Source: Desulfobacterales bacterium (GTDB lineage Bacteria > Desulfobacterota > Desulfobacteria > Desulfobacterales > Desulfosalsimonadaceae). From it: a stretch of DNA of 64,000 bases. The DNA is taken from assembly GCA_034520365.1 (NCBI GenBank), contig JAXHNP010000006.1, positions 241,001-305,000 of the forward strand, in the 5' to 3' direction. Positions 7,859 through 16,844 of the stretch are shown piece by piece (positions within the stretch are counted from its first letter, which is position 1; the number at the start of each line of letters is the position of its first letter). Under the pieces are notes generated by a model, which saw nothing but the letters and a program-made list of their open reading frames with translations, was not told the origin of the DNA and did not search any database. The translations under genes and the position numbers were made by a program.

Positions 7859-8773
7859 TCAAATGCATCCGTCCTTGTTTAGCATACAGGATGCATCATC
7901 CTGCTTTTCAATCTGTATGGTAGAATGTTCTATTCCGAAGCGATCATGAAGTTCTTGCTGGAGTTCCGGCAGAAAGTCATTTTGCAAAGCATCATCTTGG
8001 ACAATCACATGAACAGACAGCGCCACTTCCGTTGTGCTCATCGCCCAGACATGCAGATCATGTATCTGAATCACGCTTTCAAGACTGGTTAAGTATTTTT
8101 TTATTCCAGCGATATCAATACCCTTAGGAACCGAATCGATGGCAAGGTTCATCGAGTCACGAAGCAATGACCATGTGCCGACGAGGATAACAGCTACGAT
8201 AAGAAGACTGATCAGTGGATCAATCAACAACCAACCCGTAAACATAATAATTATGCCCGCCACCACGACACCGAGGGAAACACCGGCATCGGCAGCCATA
8301 TGAAGGAATGCTCCCTTGATGTTCAGGTCATGTTTCCGGCCGGATACAAAAAGCAAAGCCGTGAGAGCATTAATAACGACACCGATGGCGGCAACCACGA
8401 TAACAATCATCGCTTCGACCGGCTTTGGATCGAAGAACCGGCCAATCGCTTCCCATGTGATTGCGCCCAGCGCAACCAGAAGCACAATGGCATTGGCCAA
8501 AGACGCCATGATGGTTAATTTTCGGAAACCATATGTCCGTTTCTCAGACGCCGGTTTCGCAGCGAGCAAAGCCGCACCCCAGGCGAGCAACAGGCTTAGC
8601 ACATCGCTCAAATTATGCCCTGCGTCAGCTATCAGAGCCAATGACCCGGCCGCAATGCCATAGCCCGCTTCAATGCCAACGAAAAGGACATTAAGTATAA
8701 TGCCGATCACAAACGCGCGGTTGTAATTGCCGGTTTGATGCTGGTGGCTGTTGTTATCAATCATATCCATCAT
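7859..8773 (-). CDS. Cation diffusion facilitator (ZitB/CzcD-like zinc exporter)
   Basis: The 304-residue protein has six membrane helices with the two CDF metal-site motifs, SLALIADAGHNLSD in helix 2 and HMAADAGVSLGVV in helix 5 (HxxxD in each). A cytoplasmic ferredoxin-like C-terminal domain follows (IHDLHVWAMSTTEVALSVHV). The HxxxD pairs are typical of zinc- and cadmium-exporting CDF antiporters. The N-terminal HQHQTG is a short version of the His-rich tail of this subgroup. I placed the start at ATG 8773, overlapping the stop of the YnfA-like gene (TAATG); ATG codons at 8770 and 8764, or an upstream start at 8788, are possible. It is probably expressed with the YnfA-like gene. Confidence 0.9.
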   Translation of the reverse strand: MMDMIDNNSHQHQTGNYNRAFVIGIILNVLFVGIEAGYGIAAGSLALIADAGHNLSDVLSLLLAWGAALLAAKPASEKRTYGFRKLTIMASLANAIVLLVALGAITWEAIGRFFDPKPVEAMIVIVVAAIGVVINALTALLFVSGRKHDLNIKGAFLHMAADAGVSLGVVVAGIIIMFTGWLLIDPLISLLIVAVILVGTWSLLRDSMNLAIDSVPKGIDIAGIKKYLTSLESVIQIHDLHVWAMSTTEVALSVHVIVQDDALQNDFLPELQQELHDRFGIEHSTIQIEKQDDASCMLNKDGCI

Positions 8774-9102
8774 TACCCCCTTGGCCAATACATGATCACC
8801 GCCACGCCTGCCAATGCGATGATCCCTCCGATGATATCAAACCGATCGGGCGGTATGCCGTCGACCTTCCAGCCCCATAGAATTGAAAGTGCAATGAAAA
8901 CACCCCCATAGGCGGCATATACGCGGCCGAAATTTGCCGGTTGAAGCGTGGGGATGACGCCGTACAATACAAGGATCACAGCACCAATCAAACCATAAGT
9001 GATCGGCTTGCCTTCGCGCAACCACAGCCACATCAGATAACCGCCGCCGATTTCACAAAGTCCGGCCGTAATAAAGTAGCTTATGGATTTAAACAGCATC
9101 AA
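8773..9102 (-). CDS. YnfA/UPF0060 family small membrane protein
   Basis: At 109 residues, the protein has the four-helix layout of the UPF0060 family: [20 protein letters not shown], then [18 protein letters not shown], then [20 protein letters not shown], and a last helix ending in a basic tail. The family is related to small multidrug resistance transporters, but its substrate is not settled. Overlap with the downstream CDF start indicates translational coupling, which suggests a role in the metal-resistance block. Confidence 0.9.
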   Translation of the reverse strand: MMLFKSISYFITAGLCEIGGGYLMWLWLREGKPITYGLIGAVILVLYGVIPTLQPANFGRVYAAYGGVFIALSILWGWKVDGIPPDRFDIIGGIIALAGVAVIMYWPRG

Positions 9103-9201
9103 TCAGAGCCGCCTATCCCCCGGTTGTTTCGTTTTCCGGATAAACCCATTATGACAATCTCAGGCTAATTGCCGTTTTCCTCTTCACTTTTAAAATAAGT
9201 A

Positions 9202-9525
9202 TCAAGCCGCCGGTTCGCCACGCCGGCCGCTGCTGATTCTTACCGCGGTTTCGACGGGCAAAACATAGATTTTGCCATCACCTCGAAGGCCGGTATGGGC
9301 GGCCTTTTCAATGGTTTCCACCACTTTTTCAGCCAGTTCGTCCCGGCAGGCCAGTTCCAGCCTTATATGGGGCTTATAGTCCAGCGATATCTCCGATGCC
9401 GTTCGGTCCCGGCCGAACCCGCGCACATCGGAATTGCTGCAGCCCGTCAGTCCCTCGACTTTGTGGAGCGCCAGCATCACGTCATCGATTTTGTTGAGTT
9501 TGACGTAGGCAATGATCATTTTCAT
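9202..9525 (-). CDS. P-II-like regulatory protein linked to the RND efflux operon
   Basis: The 107-residue protein has the beta-alpha-beta ferredoxin-like fold of P-II proteins: MKMIIAYVKLNKIDDVMLAL, then GLTGCSNSDVRGFGRD, then HIRLELACRDELAEKVVETI and TGLRGDGKIYVLPVETAVRI. The T-loop region is altered and lacks the uridylylated tyrosine of GlnB. The C-terminal part keeps the GDGKI turn used for nucleotide binding. P-II-like proteins of this type are often encoded next to heavy-metal RND pumps rather than AmtB. It starts 11 bp after the pump gene stop, so it belongs to the same operon and may regulate the pump. Confidence 0.85.
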   Translation of the reverse strand: MKMIIAYVKLNKIDDVMLALHKVEGLTGCSNSDVRGFGRDRTASEISLDYKPHIRLELACRDELAEKVVETIEKAAHTGLRGDGKIYVLPVETAVRISSGRRGEPAA

Positions 9526-9536
9526 ATTTCTGCTCC

Positions 9537-12500
9537 TTAGTTCCCGTTGGTTTCGGTTTCAATGCGCGGTGCAAACCATTTATAAAGACTCGGCAGCACC
9601 AGCAGCGTCAAAAAAGTTGAAGAGACCAGGCCGCCGATGACCACCACGGCCAGGGGTTTTTGCACCTCGCTGCCCGTGCCCGACGAAAGCAGCAGCGGGA
9701 TTAAGCCGAGGGCCGTGGTCGCGGCCGTCATGAGCACCGGCCGCAGCCGCATGCAGGCCCCCTGGATCGATGCGGCACTGACCGGCACACCTTCCCGGAC
9801 GAGCTGGTTGATATAGGTGACCAGCACCATCCCGTTTTCCAGGGCAATGCCGAATAATGCGATAAATCCCACAGATGCGGGCACCGAGAGGTTCTGGCCG
9901 CCGATCCAGAGGGCCACAATCCCGCCCACAAGGGCCAATGGGATGTTGAGCAGGATGAGCAGGGTGCTGGAAAAGGTCTTAAAGCTCATGTAGAGCATTA
10001 TCGCAATGAGCGCCAGCGTGACCGGAATCACGATGGCCAGGCGCTGGTTGGCCTGCTGCTGCAGTTCGAACTGCCCGCCCCAGTTGATAAAATAGCCGGC
10101 CGGCAGCTCGATATCGGCGGCAATCCGTTTCTGCGCTTCTTCCACGAAGCTGCCGATATCCCGGCCCACCACGTTGCATTGAACGGCAATATAGCGCTGG
10201 TTGTTTTCCCGCAGGATCTGGCGCGGGCCCACCACGGTTTTCACGGTTGCCAGCTCGGAAAGCGGCAGGCGAACCCCGTCCGGGGTCTGTACGATAATAT
10301 TTTTTATGGCCTCGGGGGTGCTTCGGGCGGAGGCTTCATATCGGACGTAGATGTCAAACCGGCGGATGCCTTCAAATACTTGTCCGGCTTCAACTCCGCC
10401 CACTGCGGCTCGGATCACGTCCTGGATATCGGCGATGTTTATGCCGTACCGGGCTGCGGCCTTTCGGTCCGGCCGGATGATGAGCTGCGGCGCACCGGTC
10501 ATCTGCTGCACCTGAACGTCTGCTGCGCCGGCAACATCGCGCAGCACGGCGCCGATGGCATCGCCTTTCTCCTTGAGGGTGTCGATGCGGTTGCCAAACA
10601 GTTTCACGGCCAGCTCCGCTTTCACGCCGCCGATGAGTTCATCGACACTTAATTGGATCGGCTGGGTGATATTGGTCTGAACGCCGGGAAAACCCTTTAA
10701 TTTACTACGGATTTTGGCCTCGATATCCGGCTGGGTTTTCGCATCCGTCCATTCGGATTCGGGTTTTAACAAAACATTCATGTGGCTGACATTGACCGGC
10801 GCCGAATGCGCCCCGACTTCGCCGCGCCCGATGCGGCTGACCACTTCGGACACTTCCGGTATCGTAAGAAAGCGCTTTTCCAGAAGCATCACGTTGCGCT
10901 TGGTCTCCGAAATGGATGCCGAGGGCGCAAACGTGAGGTTTACCATGATATCGCCTTCCAGGAGCCGCGGGGTAAATTCCTGGCCGAGACGCGGATAGAC
11001 GAGCGCCCCGATGACAAGCAGCAGCACGGAAAGGCTGACGGCGAGCCACCGGAACCGGACGAAAAATCCGACCAGCGGCTTATAGGGTTTGAGCAGCACC
11101 CGGACCACCAGGGGTTCTTTCGGCGTCGGCGACGCTTGCCCCGAGGATTTGCCGCCGGGACGCTTGAGCAGCAGCGCACAGAGTGCCGGGGTCTGAAAAA
11201 TGCTGTAAATCATCGCCCCCAGCATGGCAATGGATACCGTGTAGGCCAGCGGCCGGAAGGTCTTGCCCTCCACCCCTTCCAGGGTAAACAGCGGCAGAAA
11301 CACGATGATGATAATGCTGATGGCAAACAGGATCGGCCGCGCCACTTCCCGGCAGGCCCGGGCGACCACATGGGATACGGATTCGTCCGGGTCGGAGCGG
11401 CGCAGCATGCGATCGGCGTTTTCCACCATCACGATGGTGCCGTCGACCATCATCCCGATGGCAATGGCCACCCCGCCCAGGGTCATCAGGTTGGCTGACA
11501 TGCCGGTGACGCGCATGACGATGAAAGTAAACAATACGGAAAAGGGTATGGCCAGGGACACGATCAGGCTGGGCCGGATGCCGCCCATGAACACGAACAC
11601 CACCACCAGCACCAGCCCGATGCCCTGGACCAGGGCGCTGGTAACCGTGTTGACCGAAGCGTCCACAATGGTTTTCTGCTCGTAAAACGGCACGATTTCG
11701 ACGCCTTCCGGCAGACTGTTCTGGATTTCCGCCAGTTTTTCCTGGACCTGCGCAATAACGGTCGATGAATTGGTGCCGAGAAGCTTGATGACCATGCCCG
11801 CCACCACTTCCTCCTGGCCGTTTCGGGTCTGAAGCCCCCGGCGGATGGCCCCGCCGATCTTTATGTCCGCCACGTCGGCAAGATAAACCGGCCGGCCGTC
11901 TGCGCTTTTGACCACGATTTTTTCCAGATCGGAGATGCCTTCGGCCAGGCCCTCGGAGCGGACAATGAGCTGCTCACCGTTTTGTTCCAGAAACTGGGCC
12001 CCGACATTTCGGTTGTTGTTTTCGATTCTTTCAATGATTTCCTGCAACGACAGGTCGTAGCGCAGCAGGGCATCCGGGTCCACGACCACCTGAAACTGCT
12101 TTTCGTGCCCGCCGATGCCGAGGACTTCGGTCACACCGGGAACGGTCTGCAGGTTGAACTTCACGATCCAGTCCTGGAAGGTTCTCAGTTCGGTCAGGGA
12201 GTACTGTCCGGTGGTATCCTTGAGATAATAATAAAGAATCTGGCCCTGGCCGGTGGCAATGGGCCCCATCTGGGGATCACCAAAGCCTTCGGGGATTTGT
12301 TCCCGGGCCTCGCCGAGCTTTTCGCCCACCACCTGCCGGGCGAAATAAATGTCGGTGCCGTCCTCGAAATAGATATTGACCACCGACAGGCCGAAATTCG
12401 AAACGGACCGGATTTCGCGCACCTTGGGCAAACCGGTCATCTTGGCCTCGATGGGGTAGGTGACGTATTTTTCGACCTCTTCGGGGGCCAGGCCTTCAGT

Positions 12501-12656
12501 AACCGTAAAGACCTGGACGAGGGCAGGCGATACATCCGGAAAGGCATCCACCGGCAGGCTCCGGTAGGCGTAAACGCCGAAGCCGAAAACCAGCACGATG
12601 GAGATGACCACCAGCAGCTTGTTGGCCAGTGCGGTATGGATAATATTTCTGATCAT
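9537..12656 (-). CDS. HME-family RND metal efflux pump, inner-membrane subunit (CzcA/CusA-like)
   Basis: This 1,039-residue pump has twelve expected membrane helices and two large periplasmic loops. The helix 4 motif GVAIAIGMMVDGTIVMVEN keeps the Asp and Glu needed for proton relay (VDG, VEN). However, it has Ala where divalent-metal CzcA pumps carry the first Asp of the DFG-x-x-VDG pattern. In that respect it resembles CusA or other monovalent-type HME pumps, so the metal could be Cu/Ag rather than Co/Zn/Cd. It would form a tripartite complex with the fusion protein and outer-membrane channel encoded immediately upstream. The order on the minus strand is C-B-A followed by the P-II-like gene. 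Confidence 0.92.
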   Translation of the reverse strand: MIRNIIHTALANKLLVVISIVLVFGFGVYAYRSLPVDAFPDVSPALVQVFTVTEGLAPEEVEKYVTYPIEAKMTGLPKVREIRSVSNFGLSVVNIYFEDGTDIYFARQVVGEKLGEAREQIPEGFGDPQMGPIATGQGQILYYYLKDTTGQYSLTELRTFQDWIVKFNLQTVPGVTEVLGIGGHEKQFQVVVDPDALLRYDLSLQEIIERIENNNRNVGAQFLEQNGEQLIVRSEGLAEGISDLEKIVVKSADGRPVYLADVADIKIGGAIRRGLQTRNGQEEVVAGMVIKLLGTNSSTVIAQVQEKLAEIQNSLPEGVEIVPFYEQKTIVDASVNTVTSALVQGIGLVLVVVFVFMGGIRPSLIVSLAIPFSVLFTFIVMRVTGMSANLMTLGGVAIAIGMMVDGTIVMVENADRMLRRSDPDESVSHVVARACREVARPILFAISIIIIVFLPLFTLEGVEGKTFRPLAYTVSIAMLGAMIYSIFQTPALCALLLKRPGGKSSGQASPTPKEPLVVRVLLKPYKPLVGFFVRFRWLAVSLSVLLLVIGALVYPRLGQEFTPRLLEGDIMVNLTFAPSASISETKRNVMLLEKRFLTIPEVSEVVSRIGRGEVGAHSAPVNVSHMNVLLKPESEWTDAKTQPDIEAKIRSKLKGFPGVQTNITQPIQLSVDELIGGVKAELAVKLFGNRIDTLKEKGDAIGAVLRDVAGAADVQVQQMTGAPQLIIRPDRKAAARYGINIADIQDVIRAAVGGVEAGQVFEGIRRFDIYVRYEASARSTPEAIKNIIVQTPDGVRLPLSELATVKTVVGPRQILRENNQRYIAVQCNVVGRDIGSFVEEAQKRIAADIELPAGYFINWGGQFELQQQANQRLAIVIPVTLALIAIMLYMSFKTFSSTLLILLNIPLALVGGIVALWIGGQNLSVPASVGFIALFGIALENGMVLVTYINQLVREGVPVSAASIQGACMRLRPVLMTAATTALGLIPLLLSSGTGSEVQKPLAVVVIGGLVSSTFLTLLVLPSLYKWFAPRIETETNGN

Positions 12657-12667
12657 AATTTTTCCTC

Positions 12668-13969
12668 TTAGTGATTGTGTCCGCCAATGGATCCCTTCTT
12701 CAGCTCTGATTTGAGCATGAACGTGTTGGTCACGGCAATTTCGGTATTCGGTGCGATCCCGGCAGCAATTTCTGCGTGCGTGGCATTTTGCTTTCCGATC
12801 TTGACATGCGCGGGCGCAAAACCATGATCTGTTCTGACGAACACCACCGGTTTTTCATCGATGGTCTGGATGGCCGACTTGGGCACCACGATATCGGCCG
12901 GAATCGATGCCGTATCGACTTTGCCGGTGACAAAAAGCCCGGGCCGCCAGCGGCCGTCGGAATTGTCCAGTATCACCCGGGCCGTGGCCGTGCGGGTGGC
13001 CTCATCCACCACCGGGCTGACATAATCGATTTCACCTTTGACCCGGGCATCGATCTTATCCGCAAAGACAGTGACCGGCTGGCCTTCGGCAACGACGCCC
13101 AGATCCTTCTGGTAAACGGTCAGGTTCACCCATACCGTGTTCAGATCGGCCACTACGAAGATGTCGGATTGCGGGTCAACGACTTCGCCCACGGCAAGGC
13201 TTCTGTCCGTGACAATACCGCCGGTGGGCGCAGTGATCTTGTATCGGGTCAGGCTTTCCTGCTGCTGATCCGACAGACCGGCCACATATTGCGCGTCAAA
13301 TCCCAGGGCCAAAAGCTTCTGCTTTGCGCTGTAGAGTTGGATATCGGCTTCGGCCATGGCGGTCTTTGCATCCAGAAATTCCTGCTCGGAGGTGATTTTC
13401 TGGTTCCAGAGCCGTGTTTCCCGTTCAAATTCGGCCCGGGCCAAATCCAGCCGTTTGCGCGCCGTCAGGTATTCGGATTTCACATCCGCCAGCTCCCGGC
13501 TGTCGATCACGGCCAGCACCTCTCCGGCGGAGACCGTATCGCCCGCTTTTTTCAGCACTTCCCGGGTAAAGCCCGACACCCGGGGCACGACATGGGCCAC
13601 CCGGTCCGGGTCGGCGACGATTTCGCCGGGCAGCTCGGCCTGGGCATGGATCTCTCCCGGTCCGGCATCTGCGGTTTGAATACCGAATTCTTTGATTTGC
13701 GCGGCGGTCATGTGAACCGCTTCGGCATCTTCTTCTTTGCCGCTGAGGGCTTGTTCGGAAGCCTCTCCGCTGCCAGGGGCAACATGTTCTTTCGATTCAG
13801 GAGTGTTATCTTCGGCATGAACTCCCCGGGCATGTTCATGAGGCGCCTGTGTCTGTGCCGCGACGGGGCCCGCCGGCAGGCAAAGGAGCATGGCCGCAGC
13901 CGATACAATGAAAAAAGCCGCAGCCCTGACAATCAATGCAGTTGTAAAACCGTGTTTCCAGTTTTTCAT
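12668..13969 (-). CDS. RND periplasmic adaptor (membrane fusion) protein, CzcB-like
   Basis: The 433-residue adaptor begins with a signal or anchor segment (residues about 10-38) and a His/Glu-rich stretch (PHEHARGVHAED). The usual barrel-lipoyl-hairpin architecture follows: VVPRVSGFTREVLKKAGDTV and SAGEVLAVIDSRELAD, an alpha-hairpin at about 165-230, and TAPTGGIVTDRSLAVGEVV. A beta-barrel and a membrane-proximal domain come next, with a GGHNH C-terminus. It bridges the CzcA-like pump and the TolC-like channel. Its start overlaps the channel gene stop (TAATG). Histidines at both ends may handle metal. Confidence 0.92.
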   Translation of the reverse strand: MKNWKHGFTTALIVRAAAFFIVSAAAMLLCLPAGPVAAQTQAPHEHARGVHAEDNTPESKEHVAPGSGEASEQALSGKEEDAEAVHMTAAQIKEFGIQTADAGPGEIHAQAELPGEIVADPDRVAHVVPRVSGFTREVLKKAGDTVSAGEVLAVIDSRELADVKSEYLTARKRLDLARAEFERETRLWNQKITSEQEFLDAKTAMAEADIQLYSAKQKLLALGFDAQYVAGLSDQQQESLTRYKITAPTGGIVTDRSLAVGEVVDPQSDIFVVADLNTVWVNLTVYQKDLGVVAEGQPVTVFADKIDARVKGEIDYVSPVVDEATRTATARVILDNSDGRWRPGLFVTGKVDTASIPADIVVPKSAIQTIDEKPVVFVRTDHGFAPAHVKIGKQNATHAEIAAGIAPNTEIAVTNTFMLKSELKKGSIGGHNH

Positions 13970-15288
13970 TATCCTCGATCTCCTTGTTTCTTTTCGATAT
14001 GGATTGCGCCTTGTGTTTTCGCAGAAGCTTCTGCAAGGGGTTGCCCCGTCAGTCGCTCGATTTCAGCGATCGCCAGATGATAGCGAATCCGGGCGTCATT
14101 GTAGCGCTGCTGGCTTTCAAACAGGACCCGCTGGGCATCGAGCAATTCCAGAAAAGAAAACTTGCCGCTTTCGTAGCCCTGTCTTTTGGCGGAAAACACC
14201 TCCCGGGTGGCCGGAATGATGTCGCGCTTTAAGGCCAGGACCTCGTCGCGCGCGGCCAGTGCGTCCTGGAATGCGGCGTTGAGCTGTTGCCGCCGGCGGT
14301 TTAGGGCCTCGTATCGACGGTCGGCAACCTGGTCCACTGCCGTGCGTGCGGCTTCGATTTCGCCCTGGTTTCGGTCGAAGATTTTCAAAGGAATTGATAT
14401 TTCAGCGATAAAGGCGGTATCATCGGACTCCGGTATCTGGCGGTAGCCGCCGGACAATGAAAGGTCGGGGATGCGCCGGGCCCGTTCCAGATCGTATTGT
14501 GCTTTCTGAAAGGTTTTTTCCGCGTCGAAACGTTCAATATCCGGATTTTTGTCAAGGCCGGCTTCAAGGGCGGCAAACGGCGGCAGCTCGGGCATTTGGT
14601 CAAGACGGCTGGCAACTGTTTTGAAACCCGGTTCGGCGGTCTTCCAGAAGGACGCCAGGGTTTTTCTGGCACTTTGCAGCCGGCGATGTAAGGTTTGCAG
14701 CGACTGGCGATTGTTTTTCATCTCGATTTCGGCTTTTACCGCCTCTATGGGCGATACCTTGCCGGCATCCGCTTTTTGTCGGACCGTGTCATATACCCGG
14801 GTTGACAGATTCACCAGATCCCGTTGCAGACGGACGGCGCTCTGGGCGCCGGCCACTTCCACAAAGGCTTTTTTCACGCCTTTCCGGATATCTTGTTCCA
14901 GGATTTTCATCTGCCAACGGTTTTTTTGAATTGCTTCGGCGGCCACCCGGGTGCGTTTTCCAATTTTTCCGCCAAGCAGGATATCCTGTTTCAAATAAAA
15001 GCTTCGTTCGGCATTTTCCGTGCCGGAAAAGGGGCCGCTGCCGCCGAATCCCTCCAACTCGAAAGCCAGTTCAGGATTCGGGTACAGGCCGGCTTGACGC
15101 CGACGGGCTTTTGCTTTTTCGATTTCAGCCTGGAAGGCGGCCAGTTCCGGGTTTGCGGCCAGGGCCTTTTTTATCGCCCGGTGGAGCGATAGCGCATCAG
15201 GTGGCGCTTCGGCATTGGCCAGCACCATCCGGCCGGGTATGCCGGCGATAATAACGGCTACCAGACAGGCAAGCAGGCAGTAACGCAT
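13969..15288 (-). CDS. TolC-family outer-membrane efflux protein, CzcC-like
   Basis: The protein contains two outer-membrane efflux (OEP) repeats of long helices. The family landmarks are LSLHRAIKKALAANPELAAF near the N-terminus, GLYPNPELAFELEGFG, and the second-half SGGYRQIPESDDTAFIAEISIP. I chose ATG 15288 because AAGAGGAA lies 7 bases upstream; in-frame starts at 15306 and 15390 are alternatives, the last adding an unlikely basic extension. The first residues form a signal peptide (YCLLACLVAVIIAGIPG). It is the outer-membrane channel of the metal pump and the first gene of the tripartite set. Confidence 0.88.
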   Translation of the reverse strand: MRYCLLACLVAVIIAGIPGRMVLANAEAPPDALSLHRAIKKALAANPELAAFQAEIEKAKARRRQAGLYPNPELAFELEGFGGSGPFSGTENAERSFYLKQDILLGGKIGKRTRVAAEAIQKNRWQMKILEQDIRKGVKKAFVEVAGAQSAVRLQRDLVNLSTRVYDTVRQKADAGKVSPIEAVKAEIEMKNNRQSLQTLHRRLQSARKTLASFWKTAEPGFKTVASRLDQMPELPPFAALEAGLDKNPDIERFDAEKTFQKAQYDLERARRIPDLSLSGGYRQIPESDDTAFIAEISIPLKIFDRNQGEIEAARTAVDQVADRRYEALNRRRQQLNAAFQDALAARDEVLALKRDIIPATREVFSAKRQGYESGKFSFLELLDAQRVLFESQQRYNDARIRYHLAIAEIERLTGQPLAEASAKTQGAIHIEKKQGDRG

Positions 15289-15503
15289 AGGGGTATTCCT
15301 CTTCATTTTTTCTTTTTTATGAACGGCACAACGGCACCGGGCGTCATCAAGACATCCGTACGGCTGCCGGCCTGCCCGTGGCTTGCTCAAAAACCGACTT
15401 CACGGGTCAAACGGCAACTTTTTCCGCTAAACGCATTCGTCCGTTGAATGATGATTTGATCGTTTTGGGTTTTCCGGATGGAAAAGAAATTCGAGGCGGC
15501 GGT

Positions 15504-15926
15504 TTAATTCAGAAAGGTCTGGGTCTGGAGGAAAATCGGTGGAGCGGGTGCGGGAAAAGATGATTCGACAGAAGGGTGGCGGTTAAAGAACATGGCCATG
15601 TCATCTGAATCGAGCAAAACGCCCGATGCGATGATGGCCAGGGATTGAAATGACGTGGGGGTGGGAATGTTTTGCGCGGCTTTTGCCAGAGAGATATCCA
15701 CACAGCGTTTTTTCCCGCTGTATTGATCCGCATCGCAAGTGCGGCCAAAATTCTGTTGCCCGGCGGACAAATCCCCATGTATCGCATAGTGGATTGCGGA
15801 ACCGCCGGGGTGGGATTGGCTGAAACAAAGGGCCAGTGCATCCGAACTGCCTGTGGCGATTACCAGGCAGAAAAACAAAGACACTACAACTGCCCTTTTA
15901 AATTGTATTCGATACATCTTCATCAT
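15504..15926 (-). CDS. Small secreted Cys-containing protein preceding the efflux operon
   Basis: The 140-residue protein has a basic start and a hydrophobic signal (AVVVSLFFCLVIATGSSDALA), four spread cysteines and no membrane helix after the signal. It contains HPGGSAIHYAIHGD, a CVDISL motif and a proline-rich tail. I do not recognise a named family. Small exported proteins with an isolated Cys-x-D-[IV] motif do occur directly upstream of metal-efflux CBA operons, and this gene holds that position, so a periplasmic metal-binding or leader-like role is possible. Confidence 0.55.
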   Translation of the reverse strand: MMKMYRIQFKRAVVVSLFFCLVIATGSSDALALCFSQSHPGGSAIHYAIHGDLSAGQQNFGRTCDADQYSGKKRCVDISLAKAAQNIPTPTSFQSLAIIASGVLLDSDDMAMFFNRHPSVESSFPAPAPPIFLQTQTFLN

Positions 15927-15998
15927 AGGGGATTATTAATATGAGTATTAAAAACGAAGAAAACATAAACTTGAAAAACGCACAGGTCAATATTTTTT

Positions 15999-16715
15999 TT
16001 ATTCCTTCTCCACCGGAAAGGTCAATGCCGCCCCATACCAGCCGATAACCGTGACCAGCGGGAAAACGGAAATCACCAGAATAAGGTAAATGACGCTGAT
16101 TCCCCGAAAATTGAGCAGGATGTCCGGAACTGCGGCGCGCATGACAAAAGCCGCGGCCGCAACCACAAACATCAGGATTGACATCCGCTTCTTGATCTTG
16201 ACCGGCCGCAGCGGTTTTGCCAGGTAGTTGAGCCACCAGGTGTACCACCCGGTCCCAATGGCCACGAGCGAGAAGAGAACCCCGGCGCCTAAGCAATGAA
16301 ATACAGTGGTATCAAAGGCGGCAATTCCGGTTAACAGATAAAGAACCGTGAACACTGTGGTTGCAAGCATGAAGGCAATGGGGAAATGGACGGTCATGGG
16401 GTGAGGGTGCCGGCGGAGCATGGGTATCCGCTCAAGCAGAGCCGATAAAAATTCCGGTACATTTATTTCATCGGTGCCGGTCTCTTTTTTCAAGGTGCCG
16501 ACCTGGGGGTACCTCTCCAGGACATCAGGTTCATGGGGAGCCGCCTGGATATCCGTGGTCAGGTCGTTGCCGGCACTATGGCGCTTCATATGAATGCCGC
16601 CCGTCCACATTTTGCTCCCGCTGACATCATAGACCTTGCCTTTGTGCGCCACATAGATTTTTTCGCTGTCTTTCCCGTTGAAGGCAGCCAGCTCTTCGCG
16701 TGTGAATTCTTTCAT
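15999..16715 (-). CDS. Cytochrome b5-like heme domain fused to DUF2231 membrane domain
   Basis: The first 75 residues match the bacterial cytochrome b5-like heme/steroid-binding fold (FTREELAAFNGKDSEKIYVA, HKGKVYDVSGSKMWTGG, HMKRHSAGNDLT), where the HMKRHSAG histidine would contact heme. A linker (about 75-100) leads to a DUF2231-type membrane domain with four helices, starting with RRHPHPMTVHFPIAFMLAT, whose paired histidines could bind a second heme. It is likely an inner-membrane electron carrier. It sits at the end of the metal-resistance block in the same orientation, 72 bp upstream of the small secreted protein. Confidence 0.85.
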   Translation of the reverse strand: MKEFTREELAAFNGKDSEKIYVAHKGKVYDVSGSKMWTGGIHMKRHSAGNDLTTDIQAAPHEPDVLERYPQVGTLKKETGTDEINVPEFLSALLERIPMLRRHPHPMTVHFPIAFMLATTVFTVLYLLTGIAAFDTTVFHCLGAGVLFSLVAIGTGWYTWWLNYLAKPLRPVKIKKRMSILMFVVAAAAFVMRAAVPDILLNFRGISVIYLILVISVFPLVTVIGWYGAALTFPVEKE

Positions 16716-16844
16716 TTTGGGCTCCGTTGGCAGAATGAGATTATTTACTTTGAATAATCGATAAATTAAGCCCTGATTTTATAATATGCCAAAAGTATCT
16801 GCGGCAAAGTTGAAAATCGCTCAATTTAGATCATAGTCGATGCG

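Noticed and set aside
12776-14080. 434-residue open frame antisense to the czcB/czcC genes
   Set aside because: It mirrors well-conserved coding sequence on the other strand, has a composition of repeated Gly/His/Arg typical of antisense shadows, and no recognisable domain.
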